Shown: piece by piece, positions 1 to 7,715 of the stretch | Layout: every line of letters starts with the position of its first letter | How positions within the stretch are numbered: position 1 is the stretch's first letter | Source of the DNA: Streptomyces sp. R21 | GTDB lineage: Bacteria > Actinomycetota > Actinomycetes > Streptomycetales > Streptomycetaceae | Reading direction: 5' to 3' | NCBI RefSeq assembly: GCF_041051975.1 | Contig: NZ_CP163435.1 | Coordinates: 5,613,001-5,677,000 of the forward strand | Length of the DNA: 64,000 nucleotides | The notes under the pieces: generated by a model | Told to the model about the DNA's origin: nothing | Databases searched by the model: none | What the model saw: the letters and a program-made list of their open reading frames with translations, nothing else | Position numbers and translations under genes: made by a program

Positions 1-1495
1 CGGCCACCGCGCCCACCGACACCGCGTTGTCGCCGGAGATCACCTTCGCCTTGACGTCCTGCTCGGCGAAGTAGCGCAGGGTTTCCGCCGCGTCCGGGCG
101 CAGCCGCTGCTCAAGGACGACCAGCGCGGTGGGCCGGGCGGCTTCCCTGGCTTCGGGATCGTCGAGGTCCTTCGGGGTGCGGGCGAGCAGCAGCACCCGC
201 AGCCCCGCCTCGTTGAGCCGCTCCGTCTCGGCGAGCGCGGGGTCGTCGGAGGCCAGAAGTACGTCGGGGGCGCCGAGGAGCCAGGTGCTGTTCTCCCCGT
301 TGCCCTCGCTGAAGGACGCCCCGCTGTACTTACGGGCCGAGGAGAAGGGCAGCGACTCCGTGCACCGCCAGTCCTCGCTGTCCGGGTAGGCGTCGATGAT
401 CGCCTTGAGGGAGGCGTTCGGCCGCGGGTCGGACTCGCCGAGCGAACCGAGGACCTTGCGTACGTAACTCTCGTCGGCGCCCTGGAGCGGCCGCAGCTCG
501 GTGACGTCCATGCCGCCCTCGGTGAGCGTGCCCGTCTTGTCGAGGCAGACCGTGTCGATACGGGCGAGACCCTCGATGGCCGGCAGCTCCTGGACGAGGC
601 ACTGCTTGCGCCCGAGCCGGATCACCCCGATCGCGAAGGCGACGCTCGTCAGCAGCACCAGACCCTCCGGGACCATCGGCACGATCCCGCCGACCGTCCG
701 CGCCACCGAGTCCTTGAAGTCGTGTCCCTTGACCACCAGCTGGCTGATGACCAGGCCGATCGCGGTCGGGATCATCATCCACGTCACGTACTTGAGGATC
801 GTGGAGATACCGGTCCGCAGCTCGGAGTGGACCAGCGTGAAGCGGGAGGCCTCCTCGGCGAGCTGCACCGCGTACGCCTCCCGGCCCACCTTCGTCGCCG
901 TGAACGCGCCGCCGCCCGCGACCACGAAGCTGCCCGACATCACCTGGTCCCCGGGATGCTTGACGACCGGGTCGGCCTCACCGGTCAGCAGTGACTCGTC
1001 GATCTCCAGACCGTCGGCCTCGACGCACTCGCCGTCCACGACGATCTTGTCGCCGGGCCCGATCTCGATCAGATCCCCGAGGACGATCTCGGAGGTGCTG
1101 ATCGCCAGGGCGGTCCCGGCCCTGCGCACGGTCGGCTTCGCCTCACCGATCACCGCGAGCGAGTCCAGGGTCTGCTTGGCCCGCCACTCCTGGATGATCC
1201 CGATCCCGGTGTTGGCGATGATCACGTACCCGAACAGGCTGTCCTGGAACGGTGCCACGAACAGCATGACCAGCCAGAGCACACCGATGATCGCGTTGAA
1301 CCGCGTGAAGACGTTGGCGCGGACGATCTCCGACAGTGAGCGGCTGCTGCGCACGGGGACGTCGTTCACCTCGCCGCGCGCGATCCGTTCGGCCACCTCG
1401 GCGGCGGACAGTCCGGTGGCCTGCCCGGGGGAGGGGTCGGGCAGGGGTACGGGATGCACAGGATCGAGTTCGGCGCCCGCGTCTATGTGCGTCAT
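1..1495 (-). CDS. CtpE-like P-type cation-transporting ATPase (C-terminus cut off)
   Basis: Membrane cation pump of the P-type ATPase family. About 498 residues are visible; the C-terminal part lies beyond the window start. In order: N-terminal segment (about 1-65), first membrane pair (about 66-105), actuator domain with TGEAD in the ESLLTGEADPV context, membrane segment with VPMVPEGLVLLTS (the PEG of M4), phosphorylation motif DKTGTLT with catalytic Asp319 (codon at 539-541), then the nucleotide-binding domain. No N-terminal heavy-metal (CxxC) domain is present. The VPMVPEGL and CLVQELPAIEGLARI wording matches my memory of mycobacterial CtpE, reported as a calcium transporter, so Ca2+ is the best substrate guess but only an inference. 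Start is the ATG at 1493-1495; a downstream in-frame start would delete the conserved FTRFNAIIGVLW region. Confidence 0.9.
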   Translation of the reverse strand, partial: MTHIDAGAELDPVHPVPLPDPSPGQATGLSAAEVAERIARGEVNDVPVRSSRSLSEIVRANVFTRFNAIIGVLWLVMLFVAPFQDSLFGYVIIANTGIGIIQEWRAKQTLDSLAVIGEAKPTVRRAGTALAISTSEIVLGDLIEIGPGDKIVVDGECVEADGLEIDESLLTGEADPVVKHPGDQVMSGSFVVAGGGAFTATKVGREAYAVQLAEEASRFTLVHSELRTGISTILKYVTWMMIPTAIGLVISQLVVKGHDFKDSVARTVGGIVPMVPEGLVLLTSVAFAIGVIRLGRKQCLVQELPAIEGLARIDTVCLDKTGTLTEGGMDVTELRPLQGADESYVRKVLGSLGESDPRPNASLKAIIDAYPDSEDWRCTESLPFSSARKYSGASFSEGNGENSTWLLGAPDVLLASDDPALAETERLNEAGLRVLLLARTPKDLDDPEAREAARPTALVVLEQRLRPDAAETLRYFAEQDVKAKVISGDNAVSVGAVA

Positions 1496-1607
1496 GGATT
1501 CGACGGTACGTGCGGAAATACGGCTTCACCTGCCGAGTGCCCCGAATATCCGACCAGGGGAGGAGGGGGAGGGGCCGGTGTGATGCCGTGGTCGTAGGGG
1601 AGGTGGG

Positions 1608-1892
1608 TCAATCCGCAGCGGGGGAGGGCCCGGCGTCCGCCTCCGCGGCGGCCCGCTTGAGCGCCGCGTCGCGCCCGCGGACGTACCAGACGCCGATCAG
1701 CCCGAGACCCCCGCCGGCCAGGCACGTCCACACCCACCAGGTGTGCCCGTGGTCGTCGAACCAGCCGTAGAACGGCAGCTGCACCAGGAAGAGGACGAAC
1801 CAGAGGATCGTGCCGCCCGTGATGGTGGCGACGACGGGGCCCTCCAGGGGCTCCGGCGCCTCGTGCTTGGGGGTCCACTTCGCCATGTGCAC
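1608..1892 (-). CDS. DUF2530-type small membrane protein
   Basis: Small integral membrane protein of about 94 residues with two hydrophobic helices (about 21-42 and 54-70) separated by a short DDHGHTWW loop, and a basic/Ala-rich tail. The PLEGPVVATITGGTILWFVLFL wording fits the actinobacterial DUF2530 family, whose function is unknown. Start is either GTG at 1892 or the ATG two codons later at 1886. It is transcribed away from the purine permease, and the roughly 275 bp between them carry several palindromes. Family assignment is from memory of family wording. Confidence 0.7.
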   Translation of the reverse strand: MHMAKWTPKHEAPEPLEGPVVATITGGTILWFVLFLVQLPFYGWFDDHGHTWWVWTCLAGGGLGLIGVWYVRGRDAALKRAAAEADAGPSPAAD

Positions 1893-1935
1893 AGCTTACG
1901 AGGGTCACCTCGCTGGTCACTCCCGGGCTGGACCG

Positions 1936-1952
1936 CCCTTGTATACCAAGGG
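1936..1952. promoter_or_regulatory. Palindromic operator candidate CCCTTG-N5-CAAGGG
   Basis: Perfect 6-bp arms (1936-1941 and 1947-1952) around TATAC, in the space between the divergent DUF2530 and purine permease genes. The core CTTGTATACCAAG resembles GntR-class half-sites, but the regulator is unknown. Confidence 0.45.
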
Positions 1953-1989
1953 TCTACGCGCGGAGATAGCGATTTCGCACTCATATGTT

Positions 1990-2066
1990 CATACTGAAAC
2001 CGTCTGAGTATGGCCACTTGTGTTCGTACGAAACACCAACAGAAACCCGGGGGAAACCTGTTGGTG
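1990..2066 (+). promoter_or_regulatory. Purine permease leader with three inverted repeats
   Basis: Three separate inverted repeats lie in 77 bp: CATACT/AGTATG (1990-1995 and 2007-2012), the perfect 10-bp palindrome TTCGTACGAA (2023-2032), and a 9-bp perfect stem CACCAACAG/CTGTTGGTG (2034-2042 and 2058-2066) with a 15-nt loop. The last ends about 100 nt before the permease start at 2168. They could be operators, an RNA leader structure, or both. No known purine riboswitch core was recognised. Confidence 0.45.
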
Positions 2067-2167
2067 ACCAACCGACCGCCAGACTCGATCATGTTCCCGC
2101 CCGGTGCGCCGACCCGCCCGGCGCCCGTACCGGCCCCAGCAAGGCCCCCGCACGTATGAGGTCCCGC

Positions 2168-3619
2168 ATGCCCACCTCGGCCACCACCAAGGCCCCCGCG
2201 CCCGAGCAGCCGGAGTCCCGGCCCGCCAAGGGCGCTCTCGACCGCTATTTCAAGATCTCCGAGCGGGGCTCCAGCATCCCGCGCGAGATCCGCGGCGGCC
2301 TTGCCACCTTCTTCGCGATGGCCTACATCATCGTGCTGAACCCGATCATCCTGGGCAGCGCGAAGGACATGTACGGGCACCACCTCGACAACGGCCAGCT
2401 GGTCACCGCGACCGCCCTGACCGCCGCGTTCACCACGCTGCTCATGGGTGTCATCGGCAACGTGCCGATCGCGCTCGCCGCCGGTCTCGGCGTGAACACG
2501 GTCGTCGCGCTCCAGCTCGCGCCGCGCATGTCGTGGCCGGACGCCATGGGCATGGTGGTCCTCGCCGGCTTCGTCGTGATGCTCCTGGTCGCCACCGGCC
2601 TGCGCGAGCGCGTCATGAACGCCGTACCGCTCGGCCTGCGCAAGGGCATCTCGATCGGTATCGGCCTGTTCATCATGCTGATCGGCCTCGTCGACTCCGG
2701 CTTCGTCTCCCGCATCCCCGACGCCGCGCAGACCACGGTCCCGCTCCAGCTCGGCGCAGACGGCCACCTCAACGGCTGGCCCGTCCTGGTCTTCATCCTC
2801 GGCACGCTGCTCACGCTCGCGCTGATCGTGCGCAAGGTGCCGGGCGCGATCCTGATCTCCATCGTCACGATGACGGTGCTGGCGGTCGTCATCAACGCCG
2901 TCGCGACGATCCCCTCCTGGGGCCTGACCACCCCGAAGTGGCCCGGCAACCCGGTCGCCACCCCCGACTTCGGGCTGGTCGGCAAGGTCAGCCTCTTCGG
3001 CGGCTTCGACAAGGTCGGCGTCCTGACCGGCACCCTCTTCGTCTTCACCGTGCTGCTGTCGTGCTTCTTCGACGCGATGGGCACGATCATGGGCGTCAGC
3101 GACGAGGCCAAGCTGACCGACGCGCAGGGCAACATGCCCGGCATCAACAAGGTCCTCTTCGTCGACGGCATCGCGGTCGCGGCCGGCGGCGCCAGCTCCT
3201 CCTCCGCCACCACCTGCTTCGTGGAGTCCACCGCCGGAGTCGGCGAGGGCGCCCGCACCGGCTTCGCGAACGTCGTCACCGGCGGCCTCTTCGCGATCGC
3301 CCTCTTCCTGACCCCCGTCGCCACCATGGTCCCGTCGCAGGCCGCCACCCCCGCCCTGCTCGCGGTCGGCTTCCTGATCCTGGCCGGCTCGGTCAAGGAG
3401 ATCGACTGGGCCGACTACACGATCGCCATCCCCGCCTTCGTCACGATGGTGATGATGCCGTTCACGTACTCGATCACGAACGGCATCGGCATGGGCTTCA
3501 TCACCTTCGTGGTGCTGCGCCTCGCCGCCGGCCGCGGCCGCGAGATCCCGGTGGCCATGTACGTCGTGGCCGCGGTGTTCGGCTTCTACTACCTGATGCC
3601 GGCGCTGGGTCTGACCTGA
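2168..3619 (+). CDS. NCS2 family purine permease (AzgA/PbuG type)
   Basis: Proton-coupled nucleobase uptake protein (guanine/hypoxanthine/adenine type) in the cytoplasmic membrane, 483 residues. The segment ISERGSSIPREIRGGLATFFAMAYI and the motif SSSATTCFVESTAGVGEGARTG are hallmarks of the AzgA/PbuG branch of NCS2 permeases; many hydrophobic helices fill the rest. Start chosen at ATG 2168, preceded by GAGGT at about 2158-2162; the reading frame is open much further upstream (to 1985), but the added residues are not family-like and cover the palindromic leader. Which purine is carried cannot be read from the sequence. Confidence 0.9.
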   Translation: MPTSATTKAPAPEQPESRPAKGALDRYFKISERGSSIPREIRGGLATFFAMAYIIVLNPIILGSAKDMYGHHLDNGQLVTATALTAAFTTLLMGVIGNVPIALAAGLGVNTVVALQLAPRMSWPDAMGMVVLAGFVVMLLVATGLRERVMNAVPLGLRKGISIGIGLFIMLIGLVDSGFVSRIPDAAQTTVPLQLGADGHLNGWPVLVFILGTLLTLALIVRKVPGAILISIVTMTVLAVVINAVATIPSWGLTTPKWPGNPVATPDFGLVGKVSLFGGFDKVGVLTGTLFVFTVLLSCFFDAMGTIMGVSDEAKLTDAQGNMPGINKVLFVDGIAVAAGGASSSSATTCFVESTAGVGEGARTGFANVVTGGLFAIALFLTPVATMVPSQAATPALLAVGFLILAGSVKEIDWADYTIAIPAFVTMVMMPFTYSITNGIGMGFITFVVLRLAAGRGREIPVAMYVVAAVFGFYYLMPALGLT

Positions 3620-3634
3620 GCCTTTGCCGGCTAA

Positions 3635-3676
3635 GGGGTCACGTGAGCCCATGGATCCCGGGGCTCACGTGACCCC
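3635..3676. terminator. Bidirectional terminator hairpin
   Basis: Perfect 16-bp inverted repeat GGGGTCACGTGAGCCC / GGGCTCACGTGACCCC (3635-3650 and 3661-3676) with a 10-nt loop. It sits between convergent genes and its right arm contains the stop codon (3665-3667) of the ribbon-helix-helix gene. Confidence 0.85.
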
Positions 3677-3853
3677 GTAGAACTTCTCCGTCTCCTCGAC
3701 CGCGGTCTGGAACCGCTCGTCGAAGTCATCGCGAATGAGCGTCCGGACGACATAGTCCTGGACGCTCATTCCCCTTTTGGAGGCATGGCCGCGGAGCCGT
3801 TCGAGCAGCTCCCCGTCTATCCGCAGGCTGAGCACGCTGGTCCCCATGTCCAT
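3665..3853 (-). CDS. Ribbon-helix-helix (CopG/Arc-type) DNA-binding protein
   Basis: Short protein (62 residues) with an N-terminal beta strand TSVLSLRIDGELLERL, followed by the helix pair RGHASKRGMSVQDYVVRTLI, as in CopG/Arc/ParD-type ribbon-helix-helix proteins that bind operators as dimers. The acidic C-terminal tail DDFDERFQTAVEETEKFYGVT could be a partner-binding region, as in antitoxins, but no toxin gene lies next to it. Start at ATG 3853; a second ATG two codons later (3847) is possible. It converges on the purine permease and shares its terminator. Confidence 0.75.
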   Translation of the reverse strand: MDMGTSVLSLRIDGELLERLRGHASKRGMSVQDYVVRTLIRDDFDERFQTAVEETEKFYGVT

Positions 3854-3977
3854 GAGGGTCGCCGGGCCGTACCGACTGGTGGGTCACTTTCTGCCATCGG
3901 ATCACTCATACGGGTGACGGAAGGGTTCAGTGAGGGGGGTCACGGGCATTTTGCGGGTGTCGCGGTGGTCTTTAGTC

Positions 3978-3995
3978 AGAGTAATGAGTTACGCT
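3978..3995. promoter_or_regulatory. Likely MarR autoregulatory operator
   Basis: Imperfect 18-bp palindrome AGAGTAATGAGTTACGCT (pattern AGnGTAA-N4-TTACnCT) ending 7 nt before the MarR start codon. Size and placement fit a MarR-family dimer site that would block transcription or translation start of its own operon. Confidence 0.55.
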
Positions 3996-4002
3996 AAAGA
4001 AC

Positions 4003-4440
4003 ATGCCTGACCTCACCCATGGCGACAATGCCGCCGCCGTGAACTCTCTGCGCTCCGCAGTGATGCGCCTGTCGCGTCGACTCAAGCACCAGCGGGTCGA
4101 CGAGTCGCTGAGCCCCACCGAGATGTCGGTGCTCGGCACCCTCGCCCGTTGCGGCACCGCCACGCCCGGCGAGCTCGCCCGCAAGGAGCATGTGCAGCCG
4201 CCCTCGATGACCCGCATCGTGGCGCTGCTGGAGAGCAAGGGCCTGGTCAGCCTCGAACCGCACCCCGAGGACCGGCGACAGAAGGTCGTCACCCAGACGG
4301 AGCGGGCCGAGGCGATGCTCGAGGAGAGCCGCCGCAAGCGCAACGCGTGGCTGGCCGGTCTGGTCGAGGCCCTCGACGAGGACGAGTGGGCGAAGCTCCG
4401 CGACGCGGCTCCCGTGCTCGAGAAGCTCGCGCATCTGTAG
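4003..4440 (+). CDS. MarR family transcriptional regulator
   Basis: Winged helix-turn-helix regulator, 145 residues, the usual size for MarR. Recognisable: dimerisation helix (about 8-35), SPTEMSVLGTLARCGTATPGELARKEHVQPPSMTRIVALLESKGLV (helix-turn-helix, about 41-86), wing with PHPEDRRQKVV (the DRR motif), and the C-terminal dimer helix. It lies 65 nt upstream of an MFS exporter in the same direction, a typical arrangement in which the MarR protein senses a small molecule and controls its export. An 18-bp palindrome immediately precedes its start codon. The leader before the ATG is very short. Confidence 0.92.
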   Translation: MPDLTHGDNAAAVNSLRSAVMRLSRRLKHQRVDESLSPTEMSVLGTLARCGTATPGELARKEHVQPPSMTRIVALLESKGLVSLEPHPEDRRQKVVTQTERAEAMLEESRRKRNAWLAGLVEALDEDEWAKLRDAAPVLEKLAHL

Positions 4441-4505
4441 CTCGCGCCCCGGTAGGTCAGCCGTCACGTTCATCGCGCGCGCAACAAACAAGGAGGCGAG
4501 CACTT

Positions 4506-5873
4506 TTGAGTTCGGGATCCGGAGCAGACTCCGCCCCCGCACCAGCCACCCACGACTCCCCGCCCACCCCTGATCGTTCCTCGATGTTCAGCTCGCTGAA
4601 GATCCGGAACTACCGCCTGTTCTTCCTCGGCCAGGTCGTCTCCAACACCGGCACCTGGATGCAGCGCATCGCCCAGGACTGGCTGGTGCTGAGCCTCACC
4701 GGCTCCTCCGCCGCCGTCGGTATCACCACCGCGCTGCAGTTCCTGCCGATGCTGCTCTTCGGTCTCTACGGCGGTGTCCTCGTCGACCGGCTGCCCAAGC
4801 GCCCGACGCTGCTGGCCACCCAGGCCGCCATGGGCGTCACGGGCCTCGCGCTCGCCGCCCTCACCCTCTCGGGCCACGTCCAGGTCTGGCACGTCTACCT
4901 GGCCGCCTTCGCCGTAGGCCTCGCCACGGTCGTCGACAACCCCGCCCGTCAGTCGTTCGTCTCCGAGATGGTCGGCCCCGGGCAGCTGCAGAACGCGGTC
5001 AGCCTCAACTCCGCCAACTTCCAGTCCGCGCGCCTGGTCGGTCCCGCCGTCGCGGGCCTCATGATCACCGGCGTCGGCACGGGCTGGGCGTTCCTCTTCA
5101 ACGGGCTGTCCTTCGTCGCCCCGATCGTCGGCCTGCTCCTGATGAGCGCCCGCGAACTGCACGTCGTCCAGCGCGCGCCGCGCGGCAAGGGCCAGCTCCG
5201 TGAGGGCCTGCACTACGTGGCGAGCCGTCCCGAGCTGATCTGGCCGATCGTCCTCATCGGCTTCATCGGCACGTTCGGCTTCAACTTCCCGGTCTGGCTC
5301 TCGGCGTACGCGGACGACGTCTTCCACGCGGGCGCCGGCGCCTACAGCCTCTTCAACACGCTGATGGCGATCGGCTCCCTGGCGGGCGCGCTGCTCGCCG
5401 CCCGGCGCGGCACGGCCCGGCTGCGGGTCCTGATCGCGGCGGCCGTGGCCTTCGGCATCCTCGAAGTGGTCGCCGCCATGGCCCCGTCCTTCTGGCTGTT
5501 CGCCCTGCTCATGGTGCCGATCGGGATGTTCGGCCTGACGGTCAACGTCACGGCGAACACCGCGGTCCAGATGGCCACCGACCCGGCCATGCGCGGCCGC
5601 GTCATGGCCCTGTTCATGATGGTCTTCATGGGCGGTACGCCCCTTGGCGCGCCCCTGGTCGGCTGGGTCACCGACGCCTACGGCCCGCGCGTCGGCTTCG
5701 TCCTCGGCGGTCTGGTGTCGGCGACGGCCGCGGTCACCGTCGGCCTGGTGCTGGCCCGCGTCGGCGGCCTGCGCCTGTCGGTCGGCTGGAACCACGGCCA
5801 CCCGCACGCCCGCTTCGTACCGAAGGAGCCGACGGAGCAGCCGGAGCAGCGGGAGCTGGCGACGGCCGTGTGA
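4506..5873 (+). CDS. MFS transporter (EntS/MFS_3-like exporter)
   Basis: Major facilitator exporter of about 455 residues with about 12 hydrophobic helices. NYRLFFLGQVVSNTGTWMQR at the first helix and the loop YGGVLVDRLPKRPTLL between helices 2 and 3 are typical of the MFS_3 group that includes the enterobactin exporter EntS. The start is the TTG at 4506, set by a strong AGGAGG at 4491-4496 with 9-nt spacing; an ATG at 4584 (MFSSLKIRNYR) is the alternative. Probably co-transcribed with the preceding marR. Substrate unknown; a drug, siderophore or other small molecule is likely from the context. Confidence 0.9.
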   Translation: MSSGSGADSAPAPATHDSPPTPDRSSMFSSLKIRNYRLFFLGQVVSNTGTWMQRIAQDWLVLSLTGSSAAVGITTALQFLPMLLFGLYGGVLVDRLPKRPTLLATQAAMGVTGLALAALTLSGHVQVWHVYLAAFAVGLATVVDNPARQSFVSEMVGPGQLQNAVSLNSANFQSARLVGPAVAGLMITGVGTGWAFLFNGLSFVAPIVGLLLMSARELHVVQRAPRGKGQLREGLHYVASRPELIWPIVLIGFIGTFGFNFPVWLSAYADDVFHAGAGAYSLFNTLMAIGSLAGALLAARRGTARLRVLIAAAVAFGILEVVAAMAPSFWLFALLMVPIGMFGLTVNVTANTAVQMATDPAMRGRVMALFMMVFMGGTPLGAPLVGWVTDAYGPRVGFVLGGLVSATAAVTVGLVLARVGGLRLSVGWNHGHPHARFVPKEPTEQPEQRELATAV

Positions 5874-5881
5874 GGGGTGAC

Positions 5882-5915
5882 GTGACGCCGTTGCCGCCGC
5901 AGGCAGCGGCGTCAC
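5882..5915. terminator. Terminator after the MFS gene
   Basis: 14-bp stem with one G-U pair, GTGACGCCGTTGCC / GGCAGCGGCGTCAC, 6-nt loop, starting 8 nt after the MFS stop. A second smaller hairpin GGACCAC/GTGGTCC follows at 5924-5944. Confidence 0.8.
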
Positions 5916-5967
5916 ACCGGCCGGGACCACGGGCCCGGTGGTCCGTTTCCTGGCAGGGTGACCTCCC

Positions 5968-6540
5968 ATGAGACTCTTCGCCGCGGTCCTGCCTCCCGAG
6001 GACGTGACCGCTGAACTCGCCCCGGTGGTGGCCGCGTTGCGGAAACAGCCCGGCGCCGACGAGCTGCGCTGGACCGGCCTGCCCGGCTGGCACTTCACGC
6101 TCGCCTTCTACGGGGAGGTCGAGGACGACGTCGTACCCGAACTGTCGGAGCGGCTGGCGCGGGCGGCGCGGCGCACGGAGCCGTTTCCGCTGGCCGTGCG
6201 GGGCGGCGGGCAGTTCGGCCACGGGCGCGCGCTGTGGGCGGGCGCCGAAGGGGACATCGGCGCGCTGCGGCTCCTTGCCGACCGTGCGGAGGCGGCGGCG
6301 CGGAAGGCGGGCGCGGCGATGGGCGAGCACCGCCGCTACAAGCCGCACCTGACGGTGGCCCGCAGCCGCGAGGCCCACGACACCGGGCCGTACGTCGAGG
6401 CCCTCGACGCCTTCACCGGCCGTACCTGGACGGTGGACGAGCTGTGCCTCGTCCGCAGCAAGCTGCCGAAGTCGGGGGTGCCGGGGGAGCAGCCGCGGTA
6501 CGACACGGTCGGCTGCTGGCCGCTCGGGCACGCCGGTTAG
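5968..6540 (+). CDS. thpR: RNA 2',3'-cyclic phosphodiesterase ThpR
   Basis: Member of the 2H phosphoesterase superfamily (historically called 2'-5' RNA ligase), 190 residues, the family's normal size. Two catalytic HxTx motifs are present: H42-F-T44 in GWHFTLAFYGEV and H127-L-T129 in KPHLTVARS. The N-terminus MRLFAAVLPP is the usual ThpR beginning. The enzyme opens 2',3'-cyclic phosphates on RNA in the cytoplasm; its physiological substrate is uncertain. It follows the MFS terminator and is followed after 10 nt by a tiny membrane-peptide gene. Confidence 0.92.
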   Translation: MRLFAAVLPPEDVTAELAPVVAALRKQPGADELRWTGLPGWHFTLAFYGEVEDDVVPELSERLARAARRTEPFPLAVRGGGQFGHGRALWAGAEGDIGALRLLADRAEAAARKAGAAMGEHRRYKPHLTVARSREAHDTGPYVEALDAFTGRTWTVDELCLVRSKLPKSGVPGEQPRYDTVGCWPLGHAG

Positions 6541-6550
6541 GCTCGACCAC

Positions 6551-6637
6551 GTGAACCCGAAGACCCGTAACCGGATCATGGCCGGTGTGCTCGTGCTGAT
6601 GTTCGTCGTGGTGGCGCTGGCGGCGGCGGTCAGGTAA
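6551..6637 (+). CDS. 28-residue single-helix membrane peptide
   Basis: Short open frame from GTG 6551 to TAA 6637. The peptide has a basic N-terminus (NPKTRNR) followed by one hydrophobic helix (about residues 9-27, IMAGVLVLMFVVVALAAAV) and a final Arg. This positive-inside topology is typical of real small membrane proteins. It lies 10 nt after thpR and is probably co-transcribed. No function known. Support is the ideal amphipathy and spacing; conservation could not be checked. Confidence 0.55.
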   Translation: MNPKTRNRIMAGVLVLMFVVVALAAAVR

Positions 6638-6672
6638 CCGCCGACCGCCGCGCCCCACCTGCCCGGTCGGGG

Positions 6673-7665
6673 CTACCAGGCAAACGCCTCCGGAGACGGC
6701 CCCGGCCCCGGGAAGATCTCGTCGAGCGAGGTCAGCAGCTCCTCGCTCAGCTCCAGCTCGACGGCGCGCAGGGCGGAGTCGAGCTGCTCCGCGGTGCGCG
6801 GGCCGACGATGGGACCGGTGACCCCGGGCCGGGTCAGCAGCCAGGCGAGGGCCGCCTCGCCGGGCTCGATGCCGTGCTTGTCGAGCAGGTCCTCGTAGGC
6901 CTGGACCTGCGCGCGTACGGCGGGGTCGGTGAGCGAGTCCGCGGTCCGGCCGGAGGAGCGGCGTCCGCCCGTGACCTCCTTCTTGATGACCCCGCCCAGC
7001 AGCCCGCCGTGCAGCGGCGACCAGGGGATGACTCCGAGGCCGTACTCCTGCGCGGCCGGGATGACCTCCATCTCGGCGCGCCGCTCGGAGAGGTTGTACA
7101 GGCACTGCTCGCTGACGAGCCCGATGGTGCCGCCGCGCCGGGCGGCGATCTCGTTGGCCTGGGCGATCTTGTAGCCGGGGAAGTTGGAGGACCCGACGTA
7201 GAGGATCTTGCCCTGCTGGACGAGGGTGTCGATCGCCTGCCAGATCTCCTCGAAGGGAGTGCTCCGGTCGACGTGGTGGAACTGGTAGACGTCGATGTAG
7301 TCGGTCTGCAGCCGCTTCAGCGACGCGTCCACGGCCCGGCGGATGTTGAGGGCGGACAGCTTGTCGTGGTTGGGCCACGCCTCGCCTTCGGCGCCCATGT
7401 TGCCGTACACCTTGGTGGCCAGGACCACCTTGTCGCGGCGGTCACCGCCCTGGGCGAACCAGTTCCCGATGATCGATTCGGTACGGCCCTTGTTCTCGCC
7501 CCAGCCGTACACGTTCGCGGTGTCGAAGTAGTTGATGCCCGAGGCCAGCGCCGCGTCCATGATGGCGTGGCTGTCGGCCTCGTCGGTCTGCGGACCGAAG
7601 TTCATGGTGCCGAGGACGAGCCGGCTGACCTTGAGTCCCGTGCGTCCGAGCTGCGTGTACTTCAT
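6673..7665 (-). CDS. Aldo/keto reductase
   Basis: NADPH-dependent aldo/keto reductase of 330 residues, (beta/alpha)8 fold. Features: MKYTQLGRTGLKVSRLVLGTMNFG at the N-terminus, catalytic Asp and Tyr in INYFDTANVYGWGENKGR, catalytic Lys in KVVLATKVYG, catalytic His in DVYQFHHVDRSTP, and the C-terminal NADP-binding region GPIVGPRTAEQLDSAL. It is the YhdN/voltage-gated K+ channel beta-subunit-like branch. Start at ATG 7665. Substrate not predictable. It is convergent with thpR and the small peptide gene. Confidence 0.92.
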   Translation of the reverse strand: MKYTQLGRTGLKVSRLVLGTMNFGPQTDEADSHAIMDAALASGINYFDTANVYGWGENKGRTESIIGNWFAQGGDRRDKVVLATKVYGNMGAEGEAWPNHDKLSALNIRRAVDASLKRLQTDYIDVYQFHHVDRSTPFEEIWQAIDTLVQQGKILYVGSSNFPGYKIAQANEIAARRGGTIGLVSEQCLYNLSERRAEMEVIPAAQEYGLGVIPWSPLHGGLLGGVIKKEVTGGRRSSGRTADSLTDPAVRAQVQAYEDLLDKHGIEPGEAALAWLLTRPGVTGPIVGPRTAEQLDSALRAVELELSEELLTSLDEIFPGPGPSPEAFAW

Positions 7666-7715
7666 GGTTCACAAGCCAACGACGTGGAGTGCGCTCTAGG
7701 CAAGGGCGGAGGGGA

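Noticed and set aside
2023..2032. LexA (SOS) box
   Set aside because: TTCGTACGAA is the inside-out order of the actinobacterial GAAC-N4-GTTC box.
1990..2066. Known purine riboswitch
   Set aside because: Three-way junction with the conserved loop sequences of the purine aptamer is not present.
1697..3652. 651-codon frame on the minus strand opposite the purine permease
   Set aside because: Gly/Asp/Arg-rich low-information sequence, antisense to a clear transporter; a typical shadow in GC-rich DNA.
3665..3853. Toxin-antitoxin pair for the ribbon-helix-helix protein
   Set aside because: No toxin-like gene adjoins; neighbours are a permease and a MarR regulator.
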